Source: Brevundimonas diminuta 470-4
GTDB lineage: Bacteria; Pseudomonadota; Alphaproteobacteria; Caulobacterales; Caulobacteraceae
Length of the DNA: 38,972 nt
Reading direction: 5' to 3'
Assembly: GCA_000318405.1 (NCBI GenBank)
Contig: KB291753.1
Coordinates: 1-38,972, forward strand
The notes under the pieces were generated by a model. That model saw only the letters and a program-made list of their open reading frames with translations. It was not told the origin of the DNA and ran no database searches. Positions 14,813 through 22,823 of this stretch are shown here, one piece after another. Numbering within the stretch: position 1 is the stretch's first letter; every line of letters starts with the position of its first letter. Position numbers and translations under genes: made by a program.

Positions 14813-15502
14813 ATGGCTAAGCTGACCAAAGCCCATAAGGCCCGCACGGGCGTCACCGAAGACCTGCTGGTCTTCTCGGACGCCATCAAGCTGGTGAAGG
14901 ACAACGCCAAGGCCAAGTTCGACGAGTCGATCGAAATCTCGGTCAACCTGGGCGTCGACCCGCGTCACGCCGACCAACAGGTCCGCGGCGTGGTGAACCT
15001 GCCCTCGGGCACCGGCCGTGACGTCCGCGTCGCTGTCTTCGCCAAGGACGCCAAGGCCGAAGAAGCCAAGGCGGCCGGCGCCGAGCACGTCGGCGCTGAA
15101 GACCTGTACGAGAAGATCGCCGGCGGCTTCATGGAGTTCGACCGCGTGATCGCGTCGCCGGACATGATGGCCCTGGTCGGCCGTCTGGGTAAGGTGCTGG
15201 GCCCGCGCGGCCTGATGCCGAACCCGAAGGTCGGCACCGTGACCCCGAACGTCGCCCAGGCCGTCAAGGACGCCAAGGGCGGCGCCGTTGAGTTCCGCGT
15301 CGAGAAGGCGGGCATCGTCCACGCCGGCATCGGCAAGGCCTCCTTCACGCAGGACGCCCTGGAAGCCAACGTCAAGGCCATCGTGGACGCTCTGGTCCGC
15401 GCCAAGCCGTCGGGCGCCAAGGGCACCTATGTGAAGCGCATCGCCCTGTCCTCGACGATGGGCCCGGGCTTCAAGGTCGACCCGGCTTCGCTGGGCGCCT
15501 GA
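14813..15502 (+). CDS. rplA: 50S ribosomal protein L1
   Basis: A 229-aa L1, the stalk protein at the ribosomal E site and known repressor of its own operon. Typical motifs include [42 protein letters not shown] and AFSxxM-like C-terminal strand [15 protein letters not shown]. Length is normal. It ends the rplKA operon, followed by a strong terminator. Confidence 0.98.
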   Translation: MAKLTKAHKARTGVTEDLLVFSDAIKLVKDNAKAKFDESIEISVNLGVDPRHADQQVRGVVNLPSGTGRDVRVAVFAKDAKAEEAKAAGAEHVGAEDLYEKIAGGFMEFDRVIASPDMMALVGRLGKVLGPRGLMPNPKVGTVTPNVAQAVKDAKGGAVEFRVEKAGIVHAGIGKASFTQDALEANVKAIVDALVRAKPSGAKGTYVKRIALSSTMGPGFKVDPASLGA

Positions 15503-15527
15503 TAAGGCTTCACGGCTAAGAATGACG

Positions 15528-15565
15528 ACGGCCCCGGAAGAGCGATCTTCCGGGGCCGTTTTCTT
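15528..15565 (+). terminator. Intrinsic terminator of rplKA
   Basis: A perfect 13-bp stem (15528-15540 with 15547-15559), 6-nt loop and TTTTCTTT tail. Confidence 0.93.
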
Positions 15566-15591
15566 TGTCGATTACGCTGGCCGCGCCTTGC

Positions 15592-16203
15592 TCAGTAGCC
15601 GACGGTGAAGCGGGCGCGGGGGTGACGGGGCGTCTCAATCTCGTCGACCATCGCGATGGCGTAGTCGGGCAAGGAAATGCGGCTGTTACCCTGATCGTCC
15701 GTCAGTAGGGCGTCGTCGCCCAGTCGGAAGGTCCCTGTGCGCTCTGACCCGTCAAACAGGGCCGACGGCGACAGGAAGGTCCAGTTCAGTTCCGGTTCGG
15801 CGCGCAGCGTTTCGAGGAAGCGTCCGCCCGCCTCGGCCTCGGCGCGATAGGCGTCGGGAAAGCCGGGCGTGTTGATCAGGGCCTGTCCGGGGGCGACCTC
15901 CAGACTGCCTGCGCCGCCTACGACCAGATAACGCGGGACGCCCGCGTCCTTGACCGCCTTGATCAGGACCTGCGGATCGCTGTCTACGAACATGATGGCG
16001 CTGACGACGGCGTCGGCGCCGCTCAGGGCAGGGACCAGGGTCTCCGGCTGGTTGACGTCTCCTGCGACGGCGGTGACGCCAGGCGCTTCGGGAACGCGTT
16101 CAGGCCGTCGGGCGACGGCGGTCACGGCATGGCCGCGCCGGGCCAGTTCCTTGACGATCTCCGAACCGGCGCGGCCGCTGGCGCCCAGAACAGTCACTTT
16201 CAT
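15592..16203 (-). CDS. NAD(P)-binding Rossmann-fold epimerase/reductase-like protein
   Basis: A 203-aa atypical short-chain dehydrogenase of the NAD(P)H-binding/NmrA-like group. The dinucleotide loop GASGRAG is at 7-13, after MKVTVL, and an Arg pair (RRPERVP, 32-38) suggests NADP preference. The VVGGAGSLEV strand and WTFLSPSALFDG are typical of the family annotated as NAD(P)-dependent oxidoreductase or flavin-reductase-like. The catalytic Tyr-x-x-x-Lys is not visible, so the reaction is unknown. It is divergent from an HxlR-type regulator with a palindrome between them, and is very likely its target; such pairs often respond to electrophiles or quinones. Confidence 0.85.
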   Translation of the reverse strand: MKVTVLGASGRAGSEIVKELARRGHAVTAVARRPERVPEAPGVTAVAGDVNQPETLVPALSGADAVVSAIMFVDSDPQVLIKAVKDAGVPRYLVVGGAGSLEVAPGQALINTPGFPDAYRAEAEAGGRFLETLRAEPELNWTFLSPSALFDGSERTGTFRLGDDALLTDDQGNSRISLPDYAIAMVDEIETPRHPRARFTVGY

Positions 16204-16220
16204 CGGCTTGCTCTCTTTAA

Positions 16221-16236
16221 GTTACCAATAGGTACC
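16221..16236. promoter_or_regulatory. Probable HxlR operator in a divergent promoter
   Basis: GTTACCAATAGGTACC is an inverted repeat (5 of 6 bases symmetric around AATA) in the 55-nt gap between the divergent oxidoreductase and hxlR-type genes. Its size and position suit a dimeric winged-helix regulator. Confidence 0.6.
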
Positions 16237-16258
16237 AGGTGTGATAAAGGAAGCAGTC

Positions 16259-16696
16259 ATGCAAGAAGGCACTTTTTCCTCACCAGGTTTCCCGGCGGTG
16301 ACCGGCCCAAGCGATGACGGGCGCGGCGACGTCTATGCCGCCGACTGTCCGACGCGCCTGCTGCTGGATCGGATCGCGGATAAATGGACGGTTCTGTTGC
16401 TGACGACGCTGGATGACGGCCCGATGCGCTTCAACGCCCTGAAGCGCCGGATAGAAGGCGTCTCCCAGAAGATGCTCAGCCAGACCCTGCGTCAGATAGA
16501 ACGCGACGGCCTTGTCACCCGCACGGTGGAGGCCAGCGTGCCTGTCTCGGTCACTTACGCGATCACGCCTCTGGGGCGGGAACTGGTGAAGTCCCTGCGA
16601 CCGATGATCGATTGGGCCGAGACGCGAATGGACCAGGTGGCGGCCGCCCGGTCAGCCTATGACAAGGGGCGTGGCGAAGCCGGATCGGACATATAG
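16259..16696 (+). CDS. HxlR-family winged-helix transcriptional regulator
   Basis: A 145-aa HxlR/MarR-like regulator. The HTH_HxlR domain covers about 30-115: DCPTRLLLDRIADKWTVLLL, then FNALKRRIEGVSQKMLSQTL as the recognition region and a wing around VTYAITPLGREL. Cys30, before the conserved P and DRI-x-x-KWT, is the cysteine that senses thiol-reactive agents in several characterised family members. The start at 16259 has AAAGGAAG 7 nt upstream; the GTG at 16241 overlaps the putative operator flank. It probably represses itself and the divergent oxidoreductase. Confidence 0.9.
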   Translation: MQEGTFSSPGFPAVTGPSDDGRGDVYAADCPTRLLLDRIADKWTVLLLTTLDDGPMRFNALKRRIEGVSQKMLSQTLRQIERDGLVTRTVEASVPVSVTYAITPLGRELVKSLRPMIDWAETRMDQVAAARSAYDKGRGEAGSDI

Positions 16697-16815
16697 TCCC
16701 GCTGCGCCTTCATCATCTCGGTGATCAGACGCTTTTCGCCCTCGTCGAGGCAGGGGTTCCAGACATCAAAGATAAGGATGGCGCGTAGGGCCTGGCGACC
16801 TTGGCCGTTATTGCA
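16657..16815 (-). pseudogene. C-terminal remnant of an aspartyl/asparaginyl beta-hydroxylase-like gene
   Basis: On the minus strand 52 codons read as a protein end: NNGQGRQALRAILIFDVWNP, then CLDEGEKRLITEMMKAQRDY and a short tail to a TAG at 16657. The RAILIFDVWNP-L-x-x-x-E segment is what I recall from the C-terminus of aspartyl beta-hydroxylase-like 2OG-Fe(II) oxygenases (JmjC-like double-stranded beta-helix). Immediately upstream in frame is a stop (16816-16818), and no start or upstream part of the domain is found in any frame. The fragment overlaps the 3' end of the HxlR gene by 40 nt. It is most likely the tail of a gene lost by deletion. Confidence 0.6.
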
Positions 16816-16983
16816 TCACGTAAATGACGCTTTTCCTCATGAGGCGCCGCTTGGGGGTCGTCGATAGTCGGGGAAGAAAACCTGAAATCCGCGTACGGAT
16901 GACTTGACGAAGCGGCTGTAAGCCGGGAGTTGGAGCCCGGCTTGATCCTCCATAGGCAGGAGGCGGCTTTGCGGGAGACGACC

Positions 16984-17640
16984 ATGCTCAACTGGTTTCA
17001 GGCGCTGCTGCCTAAGGAAGACAACTTCTTTCGGCTTTTTGACGCCCATGCTCTGAGCCTGGTTCACGGCGCGGGCGCGCTGCGCAAGATGATGGACGGC
17101 GGGCCGGAGACCGGCGAATGGTGCGCCAAGGTGGTCGCGCATGAAGAGGAAGCCGATGAAGTCGCGCGCGAGGTTCTGTTCGCCGTGCGCCGCAGCTTCA
17201 TCACCCCGTTCGACCGCGCCGACATCCGGGGCCTGACCAACTCGCTGGACGACACCATCGACCAGATGCAGAAGGCGGCCAAGGTCGTCACCCTGTACGA
17301 GATGCGCGCCTTCTCGCCCAAGATGCAGGAACTGGCCGACATCGCCGTGCAGTGCGCGGCCCTGACGCAGGAAGCCTTCACCCTGCTTCCCGCCATGCGC
17401 AAGAATCATGACCGGCTGAACGTCCTGACAGAGCAGATCACAGATCTGGAGGCGCGCAGCGACGACCTGTACGACGCCGGGATGAAGGCGCTGTATGAGG
17501 CGCACCGCCACGACGGCACCGGCGGCAACACCCTGGGCTTCATCATCGGCAGCCAACTGCTGGATCACCTGGAGAAGGTGATCGACCGGTTCGAGGATGT
17601 GGCCAACCGCATCAACGGCGTGCTGGTCGAGCACCTGTAG
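16984..17640 (+). CDS. DUF47 family protein, PhoU-like phosphate transport accessory
   Basis: A 218-aa all-helical protein of the DUF47/TIGR00153 family, distantly related to PhoU. It begins MLNWFQALLPKEDNFFRLFD and has the conserved HEEEADEVAREVL and DRADIRGLTNSLDDTIDQMQ motifs, the latter with acidic residues that bind metal in PhoU-like proteins. The start at 16984 has GGGAGA 5 nt upstream. pit begins 7 nt after its stop, a widespread pairing in which the DUF47 protein is thought to control or couple with the Pit permease. No Pho box was recognised upstream. Confidence 0.92.
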   Translation: MLNWFQALLPKEDNFFRLFDAHALSLVHGAGALRKMMDGGPETGEWCAKVVAHEEEADEVAREVLFAVRRSFITPFDRADIRGLTNSLDDTIDQMQKAAKVVTLYEMRAFSPKMQELADIAVQCAALTQEAFTLLPAMRKNHDRLNVLTEQITDLEARSDDLYDAGMKALYEAHRHDGTGGNTLGFIIGSQLLDHLEKVIDRFEDVANRINGVLVEHL

Positions 17641-17647
17641 GACCATC

Positions 17648-18649
17648 ATGGACCACGCCCTCCTGATCCTGATCTTCCTGATCGGCGTCGCCCTGCTGTT
17701 CGACTTTCTGAACGGCCTGCACGATGCGGCCAACTCCATCGCCACCATCGTCGCCACGCGCGTGCTGCCGCCGATCTATGCGGTGGGGTGGGCGGCCTTC
17801 TTCAACTTCATCGCCTTTCTGTTCTTCGGGCTGCACGTTGCAGACACGATCGGCCGAGGCATCATCTCGCCGGACATCATTTCGGATCAGGTGATCTTCG
17901 GCGCCCTGATGGGGGCCATCAGCTGGAACGTCATCACCTGGATGTTCGGAATCCCATCGTCCAGTTCTCACGCCCTGATCGGCGGCTTGCTGGGAGCGGG
18001 CATCGCCAAGGCGGGCGGCGGGGCCGTGGTCATCAGCGGCGTGCTGAAGACGGTCGGGGCCATCTTCATGTCTCCGGCCATCGGCTTCATGCTGGCGCTG
18101 CTGCTGGTGCTGATCGTGTCCTGGCTGTTCGCCAAGGCCAATCCCAACTTCGCCGACCGAGTCTTCCGCGGTTTGCAGTTCGTGTCGGCCTCGGCCTATT
18201 CGCTGGGGCACGGAGGCAACGACGCCCAGAAGACGATGGGGATCATCGCCATCCTGCTCTATTCGCGCGGCATGCTGGGCGGCGAGTTCCATGTGCCTTT
18301 CTGGGTCGTCATCACCTGTCAGGCGGCCATCGCCCTGGGCACCCTGTTCGGCGGGTGGAAGATCGTTCACACCATGGGGTCGCGGATCACGCGGCTCAGC
18401 CCGCAACAGGGCTTCTGCGCTGAAACGGGCGGGGCGATCACCCTGTTCGCGGCGACCAGCATGGGCATTCCCGTGTCGACCACCCACACCATCACCGGCG
18501 CCATCGTGGGCGTGGGCGCGGCCAAGCGCGTCTCGGCCGTGCGCTGGAGCGTGGCGCGCAGCATCGTCACCGCCTGGTTCATCACCATGCCCGCCGCCGC
18601 GGCCATCGGCGCCCTGTTTTACGCCGTGGGCGGCCTGTTTCTGACCTGA
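17648..18649 (+). CDS. pit: Inorganic phosphate transporter, PiT family
   Basis: A 333-aa low-affinity phosphate permease of the inner membrane. The two inverted PiT signature repeats are visible: FLNGLHDAANSIATIVATRV (about 20-39) and AYSLGHGGNDAQKTMGI (about 185-201). Several hydrophobic helices and the PVSTTHTITGAIVGVG segment near the C-terminus are typical of the PHO-4 fold. Family members co-transport metal-phosphate or phosphate with protons. It lies in an operon with the DUF47 gene upstream and overlaps the Nudix gene by one base (TGATG). Confidence 0.94.
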   Translation: MDHALLILIFLIGVALLFDFLNGLHDAANSIATIVATRVLPPIYAVGWAAFFNFIAFLFFGLHVADTIGRGIISPDIISDQVIFGALMGAISWNVITWMFGIPSSSSHALIGGLLGAGIAKAGGGAVVISGVLKTVGAIFMSPAIGFMLALLLVLIVSWLFAKANPNFADRVFRGLQFVSASAYSLGHGGNDAQKTMGIIAILLYSRGMLGGEFHVPFWVVITCQAAIALGTLFGGWKIVHTMGSRITRLSPQQGFCAETGGAITLFAATSMGIPVSTTHTITGAIVGVGAAKRVSAVRWSVARSIVTAWFITMPAAAAIGALFYAVGGLFLT

Positions 18650-19098
18650 TGTCGAACAAGCCTCGCACTCTGTCATCGGAGACCCGCCAGGTCGCAGCCC
18701 TGCCGTGGCGGCATGGCGCCGACGGCGTGGAGATCATGATGATCACCTCGCGCGAGACGCGGCGCTGGGTCATCCCCAAGGGCAACCGCATGGCGGGCAA
18801 GACCGACGCCGAAGCCGCCGTGATCGAGGCCTATGAGGAGGCGGGCGTTCAGGGCGACGTCATGGGCGCGCCCATCGGCTGGTTCCGCTATGGAAAGCGG
18901 CTGAAGTCGGGGCGGGTCCAGGCCACCATCGCCAGCGTCTATCCGCTGGAGGTCTTCATCCAGCTGGGCGCCTGGCCCGAGGACGCCCAGCGCGAACGCC
19001 GCTGGATGTCGGCTTCCGACGCCGCCGCCGCCGTGGACGAGGCGGAACTGTCGGAGCTGATCCTTCACTTCCAGCCAGGCGGCGGCGTGGCCGAATAG
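18649..19098 (+). CDS. Nudix hydrolase, diphosphoinositol-polyphosphatase-like
   Basis: A 149-aa Nudix protein. RRWVIPKGNRMAGKTDAEAA and VIEAYEEAGV form the Nudix box; the catalytic EAYEEAG acidic core is intact but the usual Arg of REUXEE is Ile. The WVIPKG-N-M-GKT spacing is that of the diphosphoinositol-polyphosphate or Ap4A-like subgroup common in alphaproteobacteria. It should hydrolyse a nucleoside diphosphate-X type substrate; which one is unknown. Its start overlaps the pit stop, so it is translationally coupled to the phosphate operon, suggesting a role connected with phosphate or polyphosphate metabolism. Confidence 0.88.
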   Translation: MSNKPRTLSSETRQVAALPWRHGADGVEIMMITSRETRRWVIPKGNRMAGKTDAEAAVIEAYEEAGVQGDVMGAPIGWFRYGKRLKSGRVQATIASVYPLEVFIQLGAWPEDAQRERRWMSASDAAAAVDEAELSELILHFQPGGGVAE

Positions 19099-19138
19099 GT
19101 CGCTTTCGCGTCGGGCGCTGGAAGGCGCCGCACAGCCG

Positions 19139-19166
19139 TTGATTTTCCCGCCGGGCCGTGTATAGA
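19139..19166 (+). promoter_or_regulatory. Sigma-70-type promoter of rplJL
   Basis: TTGATT (-35), a 16-nt spacer and TATAGA (-10) predict a start near 19173, giving a leader of about 265 nt before rplJ. Confidence 0.65.
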
Positions 19167-19172
19167 GCCCGC

Positions 19173-19438
19173 ATCTCGTCAGGGCCTCGGTTCTGACGAT
19201 GCCTGTCCGAGAACTTCGGGATGCGGGGGTCGCCCGCGTCATAATCGTCCAGAGAGCCCTCTGGCGCCGTGGGGAGATGGGGATGCAAAGAGCTTTCGTC
19301 CTGCCGGCATCCGGCGGGCGGGCCGCGCTTCCTTCGGACAATACGACCGGCCTGAACGTTGTGCAGCAATGCATGGCGCAATGGCCAATCCGTCGCTGGG
19401 AATAAGCTCGGCGGCGAATACCAAAACTGGAGACCACA
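19173..19438 (+). promoter_or_regulatory. Long structured leader of rplJL
   Basis: The gene-free stretch 19099-19438 holds the promoter and this leader, which contains several GC-rich inverted repeats, such as GCCGGCATCCGGC near 19304-19316. In other bacteria an L10(L12)4 complex represses rplJ through such a leader. A 68-codon reading frame (19199-19405) is present but has no ribosome site or family signature. The regulatory role is inference. Confidence 0.4.
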
Positions 19439-19954
19439 ATGGACCGCGCACAAAAAGCCGAGTCGATCGAATCGCTGAAGAGCGTGTTCGCCGACGCGGG
19501 CGCCGTGGTCGTGACCCACAACCTGGGTCTGACCGTTGTGGAGATGGAAGACCTGCGTGGTCGTCTTCGTAAAGAAGGCGCCGCGTTCAAGGTGGTGAAG
19601 AACCGTCTGGCGCTCAAGGCGCTGGGCGTCGAGGAAGGCAGCGAGTACCACAGCCTGTTCAAGGGCCCCGTGGGCATCGCATACGCCGCCGATCCCGTCA
19701 CCGCCGCCAAGGTCACGGCCGAATTCGCCAAGGGCAACGACAAGTTCGTCATCCAGGGCGGTTTCATGGGCGACAAGGTTCTGGACGCCAAGGGCGTCGA
19801 GGCCCTGTCCAAGCTGCCGTCGCTGGACCAACTGCGCGGCAAGCTCATCGGCCTGCTGCAAGCCCCGGCGACCAAGGTCGCTGGCGTCCTGCAGGCGCCG
19901 GCCGGCCAACTGGCGCGCGTCTTCAACGCGTACGCGACCAAAGACGCCGCCTAA
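19439..19954 (+). CDS. rplJ: 50S ribosomal protein L10
   Basis: A 171-aa L10 (P0 homologue), base of the L7/L12 stalk. The N-terminal rRNA-binding domain begins MDRAQKAESIESLKSVFADA and contains FKVVKNRLALKAL; the C-terminal helix (about 135-171) binds L12 dimers, and its length suits three dimers as in other alphaproteobacteria. TGGAGA lies 6 nt before the ATG. rplL follows 55 nt later. Confidence 0.97.
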   Translation: MDRAQKAESIESLKSVFADAGAVVVTHNLGLTVVEMEDLRGRLRKEGAAFKVVKNRLALKALGVEEGSEYHSLFKGPVGIAYAADPVTAAKVTAEFAKGNDKFVIQGGFMGDKVLDAKGVEALSKLPSLDQLRGKLIGLLQAPATKVAGVLQAPAGQLARVFNAYATKDAA

Positions 19955-20009
19955 GCCCCGTCATCTCTGCATATCTCTCTGAACCTCATCCTACCGAAGG
20001 AAGACTAAC

Positions 20010-20390
20010 ATGGCTGATCTCGCCAAAATCGTTGAAGAACTGTCGGCTCTGACCGTCCTGGAAGCCGCTGAACTGTCGAAGCTGCTGGAAGACAAGTGGG
20101 GCGTTTCGGCTGCTGCTCCGGTCGCCGTCGCTGCCGTCGCCGGTGGCGCTGCTCCGGCTGAAGCCGCTGAAGAGCAAACCGAGTTCACCGTTGTCCTGGT
20201 TGACGGCGGCGACAAGAAGATCAACGTCATCAAGGAAGTCCGTGGCGTCCGCACCGACCTGGGTCTGAAGGAAGCCAAGGACCTGGTCGAAGGCGCTCCG
20301 CAGCCGGTCGTCGAGAACGTCTCGAAGCAAGCCGCTGAAGAGCTGAAGAAGAAGCTGGAAGAAGCCGGCGCCAAGGTCGAAATCAAGTAA
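20010..20390 (+). CDS. rplL: 50S ribosomal protein L7/L12
   Basis: A 126-aa L12. The N-terminal dimerisation domain ([20 protein letters not shown]), an Ala/Pro/Val hinge (about 34-56) and the C-terminal factor-binding domain (about 57-126, with [20 protein letters not shown] and [13 protein letters not shown]) are complete. Codon use is strongly biased (GCT, CTG), as usual for this very abundant protein. GAAGGAAG lies 7 nt upstream. A strong terminator follows. Confidence 0.98.
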   Translation: MADLAKIVEELSALTVLEAAELSKLLEDKWGVSAAAPVAVAAVAGGAAPAEAAEEQTEFTVVLVDGGDKKINVIKEVRGVRTDLGLKEAKDLVEGAPQPVVENVSKQAAEELKKKLEEAGAKVEIK

Positions 20391-20438
20391 GATTTCGGAA
20401 CTGGCCTCTGGTTCGCCAGAGACAGCTTTCAAAGCAGA

Positions 20439-20475
20439 ACGGGCCGGAGGAAAACCTCCGGCCCGTTTTCTTTTT
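20439..20475 (+). terminator. Intrinsic terminator of rplJL
   Basis: A perfect 12-bp stem (20439-20450 with 20455-20466), AAAA loop and TTTTCTTTTT tail. It ends rplJL before the minus-strand block, so rpoBC needs its own promoter. Confidence 0.95.
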
Positions 20476-20488
20476 GGTCCCCAGTCAT

Positions 20489-20638
20489 CCTTCTCCCCTT
20501 GGGGGAGAAGGTGGGCGGCGGAGCCGCTCGGATGAGGGGGCGGTGTCCATAGGCGAAGGGGCTAGGGTCGCGTGCGAAGCCGACGGCCCCCTCATCCGTC
20601 TCGCTTCGCGAGCCACCTTCTCCCCCAAGGGGAGAAGG
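20489..20638. repeat. Long inverted repeat, copy 1 (REP/BIME-like)
   Basis: Arms of about 53 nt (20489-20541 and 20585-20638) are imperfect inverted copies around a 43-nt centre. Each outer end is itself a hairpin (CCTTCTCCCC with GGGGGAGAAGG), and inner parts share GGATGAGGGGGC. It ends 8 nt from the 3' end of the first M61 gene. A close relative lies at 22659-22804. No ORF or transposase signature is inside. Confidence 0.85.
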
Positions 20639-20646
20639 GCGACCTC

Positions 20647-22644
20647 CTACCGCCGGCGCGGGCTGAGGATTTCTCCCAGCCGATCCGGCGTGCCGGGAAT
20701 GCGCTCCAGGCGCGGGTAGCGCAGGCCGTCGTGGTAGTCGAAATCGACCGTGCGGTAGCGGTCGCCGTTCTTGAGCAGCAGACTGATCGGGGCGTCGGTC
20801 CCCTTGGCGGCGGTGACGGCGTCGCGCAATTTCTCGGCCGAGGCGGCGAGATCGTTGACGGCGACCAGCTCCCAGCCCGGCCCGATGTCGGCCTGGAACG
20901 CGCGGCCGCCCCAGCGGATGCCGGTCAGCTTGTTCGAGGACGACAGGGTGAAGCCCAGGGAATACTGGAAGTCGTTGGCCCAGCCTGATTGGACGCGCTT
21001 TTCATCGGCGGTCAGGCTGTCGGTGTAGGTGAGGCGATAGCCGCCGCGCGTCAGACCATCGAGCGGAGCCTTGGCGTCCGGCCCGCTGGCGTCGAGGCGC
21101 GTGCGCAGGAAGTTTGCCCAATCGTGAGGGTGGACCGCGTTCAGGGCGGCGACCACGTCGTCGAACACATAGCCGCGCGGCGCCCACGAGCCATCGTCGC
21201 CGCCGAAGAAGCCCTTGGCGAAGTCATCCAGCGACTTCTTCCCGCCCGTCGCTTCACGAATGAGCGTGTCGGCGTCCAGCCAGATCAGCAGGGCCTCGCG
21301 GTAGTAGTCGCCAGTGCCGCGCATCCACGACGAATAGGGATTGCCGGTGCGATAGCCGAGCAGGTTGTGGTTGTTTGTATCCTGCAACGGACGCCACTCG
21401 CGGCCGGGCTGGTTGTCGTAGAAGGCGGCGACCTCGGCGAAGCTGGTCAGGATGTCGGCCTTGGAGGCCAGGCCTGAGCGCGCCGTCAGCACGTCGCCCC
21501 AATATTCCGTCTGTCCCTCATAGACCCACAGCAGGGTGTTCTGGGTCGGGATGTTGTGGTTGGCGGTCAGTTCGTCGGCCGGTCGCTGGCGCTTGCCGTT
21601 CCAGGCGTGGGTGAACTCGTGCGGCAGCAGGCCGACCGCGCCCATGCTCTTGCCCCAGTTGGTGAAGAAGTCGGCCGGGACCGAGTTCTCGGACGAGCGG
21701 TGATGTTCCAGCCCGATACCGCCCAGCTTTGACGTCGCCGCCAGCAGGAAGTCGTAGCGGTCATAGGGGCGGGCGCCGAACAGGCGGTCGGTTTGCGTCA
21801 CCAGGTTCTCGAACCAGCTGAGTTGCTCGGCCGTGGGGGCGAGATCCTTGGCCGTATCGGCCATGATGTTCAGGTGCACCGCGCCTTCGCCGTCGCCCCG
21901 GCGCGGGTCGATGGCGATGCGCTGGAAGTGGGCGCCGCCGAACAGGGGGCTGTCGATCAGGGTGTACAGGTCGGTCGGCGCGAACGTCGCCAGGCCGTCG
22001 ACGAAGCTCTCGGTATCGAGCGCCACGCCGTACTTCCAGCCCTGCGGCAGGCGGATTGACGGGGCGAAGGTGATGCCGGTCGAGCGATAGCCCGCCGGAT
22101 AGAGCAGGGCCTTCTCCCACTGCAGATTGACCATCTCGGGGGTCATGACCACGCGCCAGGTCGAGTTGTCCGGCTGGGTCAGCCACTGGAAGTCGACGGT
22201 GATCTCGCTGACGCCCTGAGGCACGTCGATGTGGAAGGCGTAGGGGTCGATGGTGTCGCGCAGCCACTCGATGCGCGCCCCGCCGCCCTGGACAGTGACG
22301 CCGGAAACCAGCTGGATCGGGCCGGTGGCGGCGTGGTTGCCCGGCAGGAACTTCGGATACAGCAGAACCAGATGGCCGGGCGTGACCGGGATGGTCTGGC
22401 GCACGCGGACGATCTTCTTCTCGACGTCGGTGGCGTCGACCTCATAGCGGATGACGCCGGGATAGGTCTCGGCCGTCGGGGCCGGGATCGGGGGCAGGGC
22501 GCGGGGCAGGGCCAGGGGCGTGTTCTGCGGCGTCGGCGCGGCGGGGGCTTGAGGGCCAGTCCAGTCCTGGGCGAGGGCGGCGGGCGCCGCGGAGGACAGC
22601 AGCAGGGCGAGGGCGGCGGCGGGCAGGCGGTGTGTCAGGGTCAT
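20647..22644 (-). CDS. M61 family metallopeptidase (glycyl aminopeptidase-like), paralogue 1
   Basis: A 665-aa secreted or periplasmic protease of the M61 family. A signal peptide (about 1-25, ending APAALA) precedes an N-terminal beta domain (about 60-255), then the gluzincin catalytic domain with HEFTH (His342, Glu343, His346) followed by AWNGKRQRP and the downstream Glu in VYEGQTEYWGD (Glu376 the probable third ligand). A C-terminal PDZ domain (about 545-640) ends LRYPRLERIPGTPDRLG. Known M61 enzymes prefer N-terminal glycine or alanine. It lies 179 nt downstream of a paralogue in the same orientation. No strong ribosome site is visible; the nearest purine run (GAGAAAGG) lies at the edge of the inverted repeat, 13 nt off. 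Confidence 0.92.
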   Translation of the reverse strand: MTLTHRLPAAALALLLSSAAPAALAQDWTGPQAPAAPTPQNTPLALPRALPPIPAPTAETYPGVIRYEVDATDVEKKIVRVRQTIPVTPGHLVLLYPKFLPGNHAATGPIQLVSGVTVQGGGARIEWLRDTIDPYAFHIDVPQGVSEITVDFQWLTQPDNSTWRVVMTPEMVNLQWEKALLYPAGYRSTGITFAPSIRLPQGWKYGVALDTESFVDGLATFAPTDLYTLIDSPLFGGAHFQRIAIDPRRGDGEGAVHLNIMADTAKDLAPTAEQLSWFENLVTQTDRLFGARPYDRYDFLLAATSKLGGIGLEHHRSSENSVPADFFTNWGKSMGAVGLLPHEFTHAWNGKRQRPADELTANHNIPTQNTLLWVYEGQTEYWGDVLTARSGLASKADILTSFAEVAAFYDNQPGREWRPLQDTNNHNLLGYRTGNPYSSWMRGTGDYYREALLIWLDADTLIREATGGKKSLDDFAKGFFGGDDGSWAPRGYVFDDVVAALNAVHPHDWANFLRTRLDASGPDAKAPLDGLTRGGYRLTYTDSLTADEKRVQSGWANDFQYSLGFTLSSSNKLTGIRWGGRAFQADIGPGWELVAVNDLAASAEKLRDAVTAAKGTDAPISLLLKNGDRYRTVDFDYHDGLRYPRLERIPGTPDRLGEILSPRRR

Positions 22645-22658
22645 GCTGTTCTCGTAAC

Positions 22659-22804
22659 CTTTCTCCCCTCGGGGGAGAAGGCGGGCGGTGGAGCCGCTCG
22701 GATGAGGGGGCGGTTTCAGTTCGCAGACGACAGGGGGGGGGCGAAGCTGACCGCCCCCTCATCCGTCTCGCTGCGCGAGCCACCCTCTCCCCCGAGGGGA
22801 GAAG
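22659..22804. repeat. Long inverted repeat, copy 2 (REP/BIME-like)
   Basis: The same architecture and nearly the same sequence as copy 1: outer hairpins CTTTCTCCCC/GGGGGAGAAGG and inner GGATGAGGGGGCGGT arms around a centre that differs. It fills the gap between the two M61 genes. Transcription through it would form a large structured RNA. Confidence 0.85.
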
Positions 22805-22823
22805 GAAGATTGGCCGTGTTTTC

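Noticed and set aside
15958..15975. TTGATCAGGACCTG-like sequence inside the oxidoreductase gene
   Set aside because: Only one half-site matches and it lies within coding sequence.
16725..16991. 88-codon minus-strand frame between the HxlR gene and the DUF47 gene
   Set aside because: Another minus-strand frame (16657-16815) in the same place carries a recognisable protein end; this one has no signature and covers the DUF47 start.
19199..19405. 68-codon frame inside the rplJ leader
   Set aside because: No ribosome binding site, no signature; better explained as untranslated leader. A leader peptide cannot be fully excluded.
20489..22804. The two long inverted repeats as ends of a composite mobile element carrying the first M61 gene
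   Set aside because: Each repeat is a complete inverted structure by itself, there is no transposase and no target duplication was seen.
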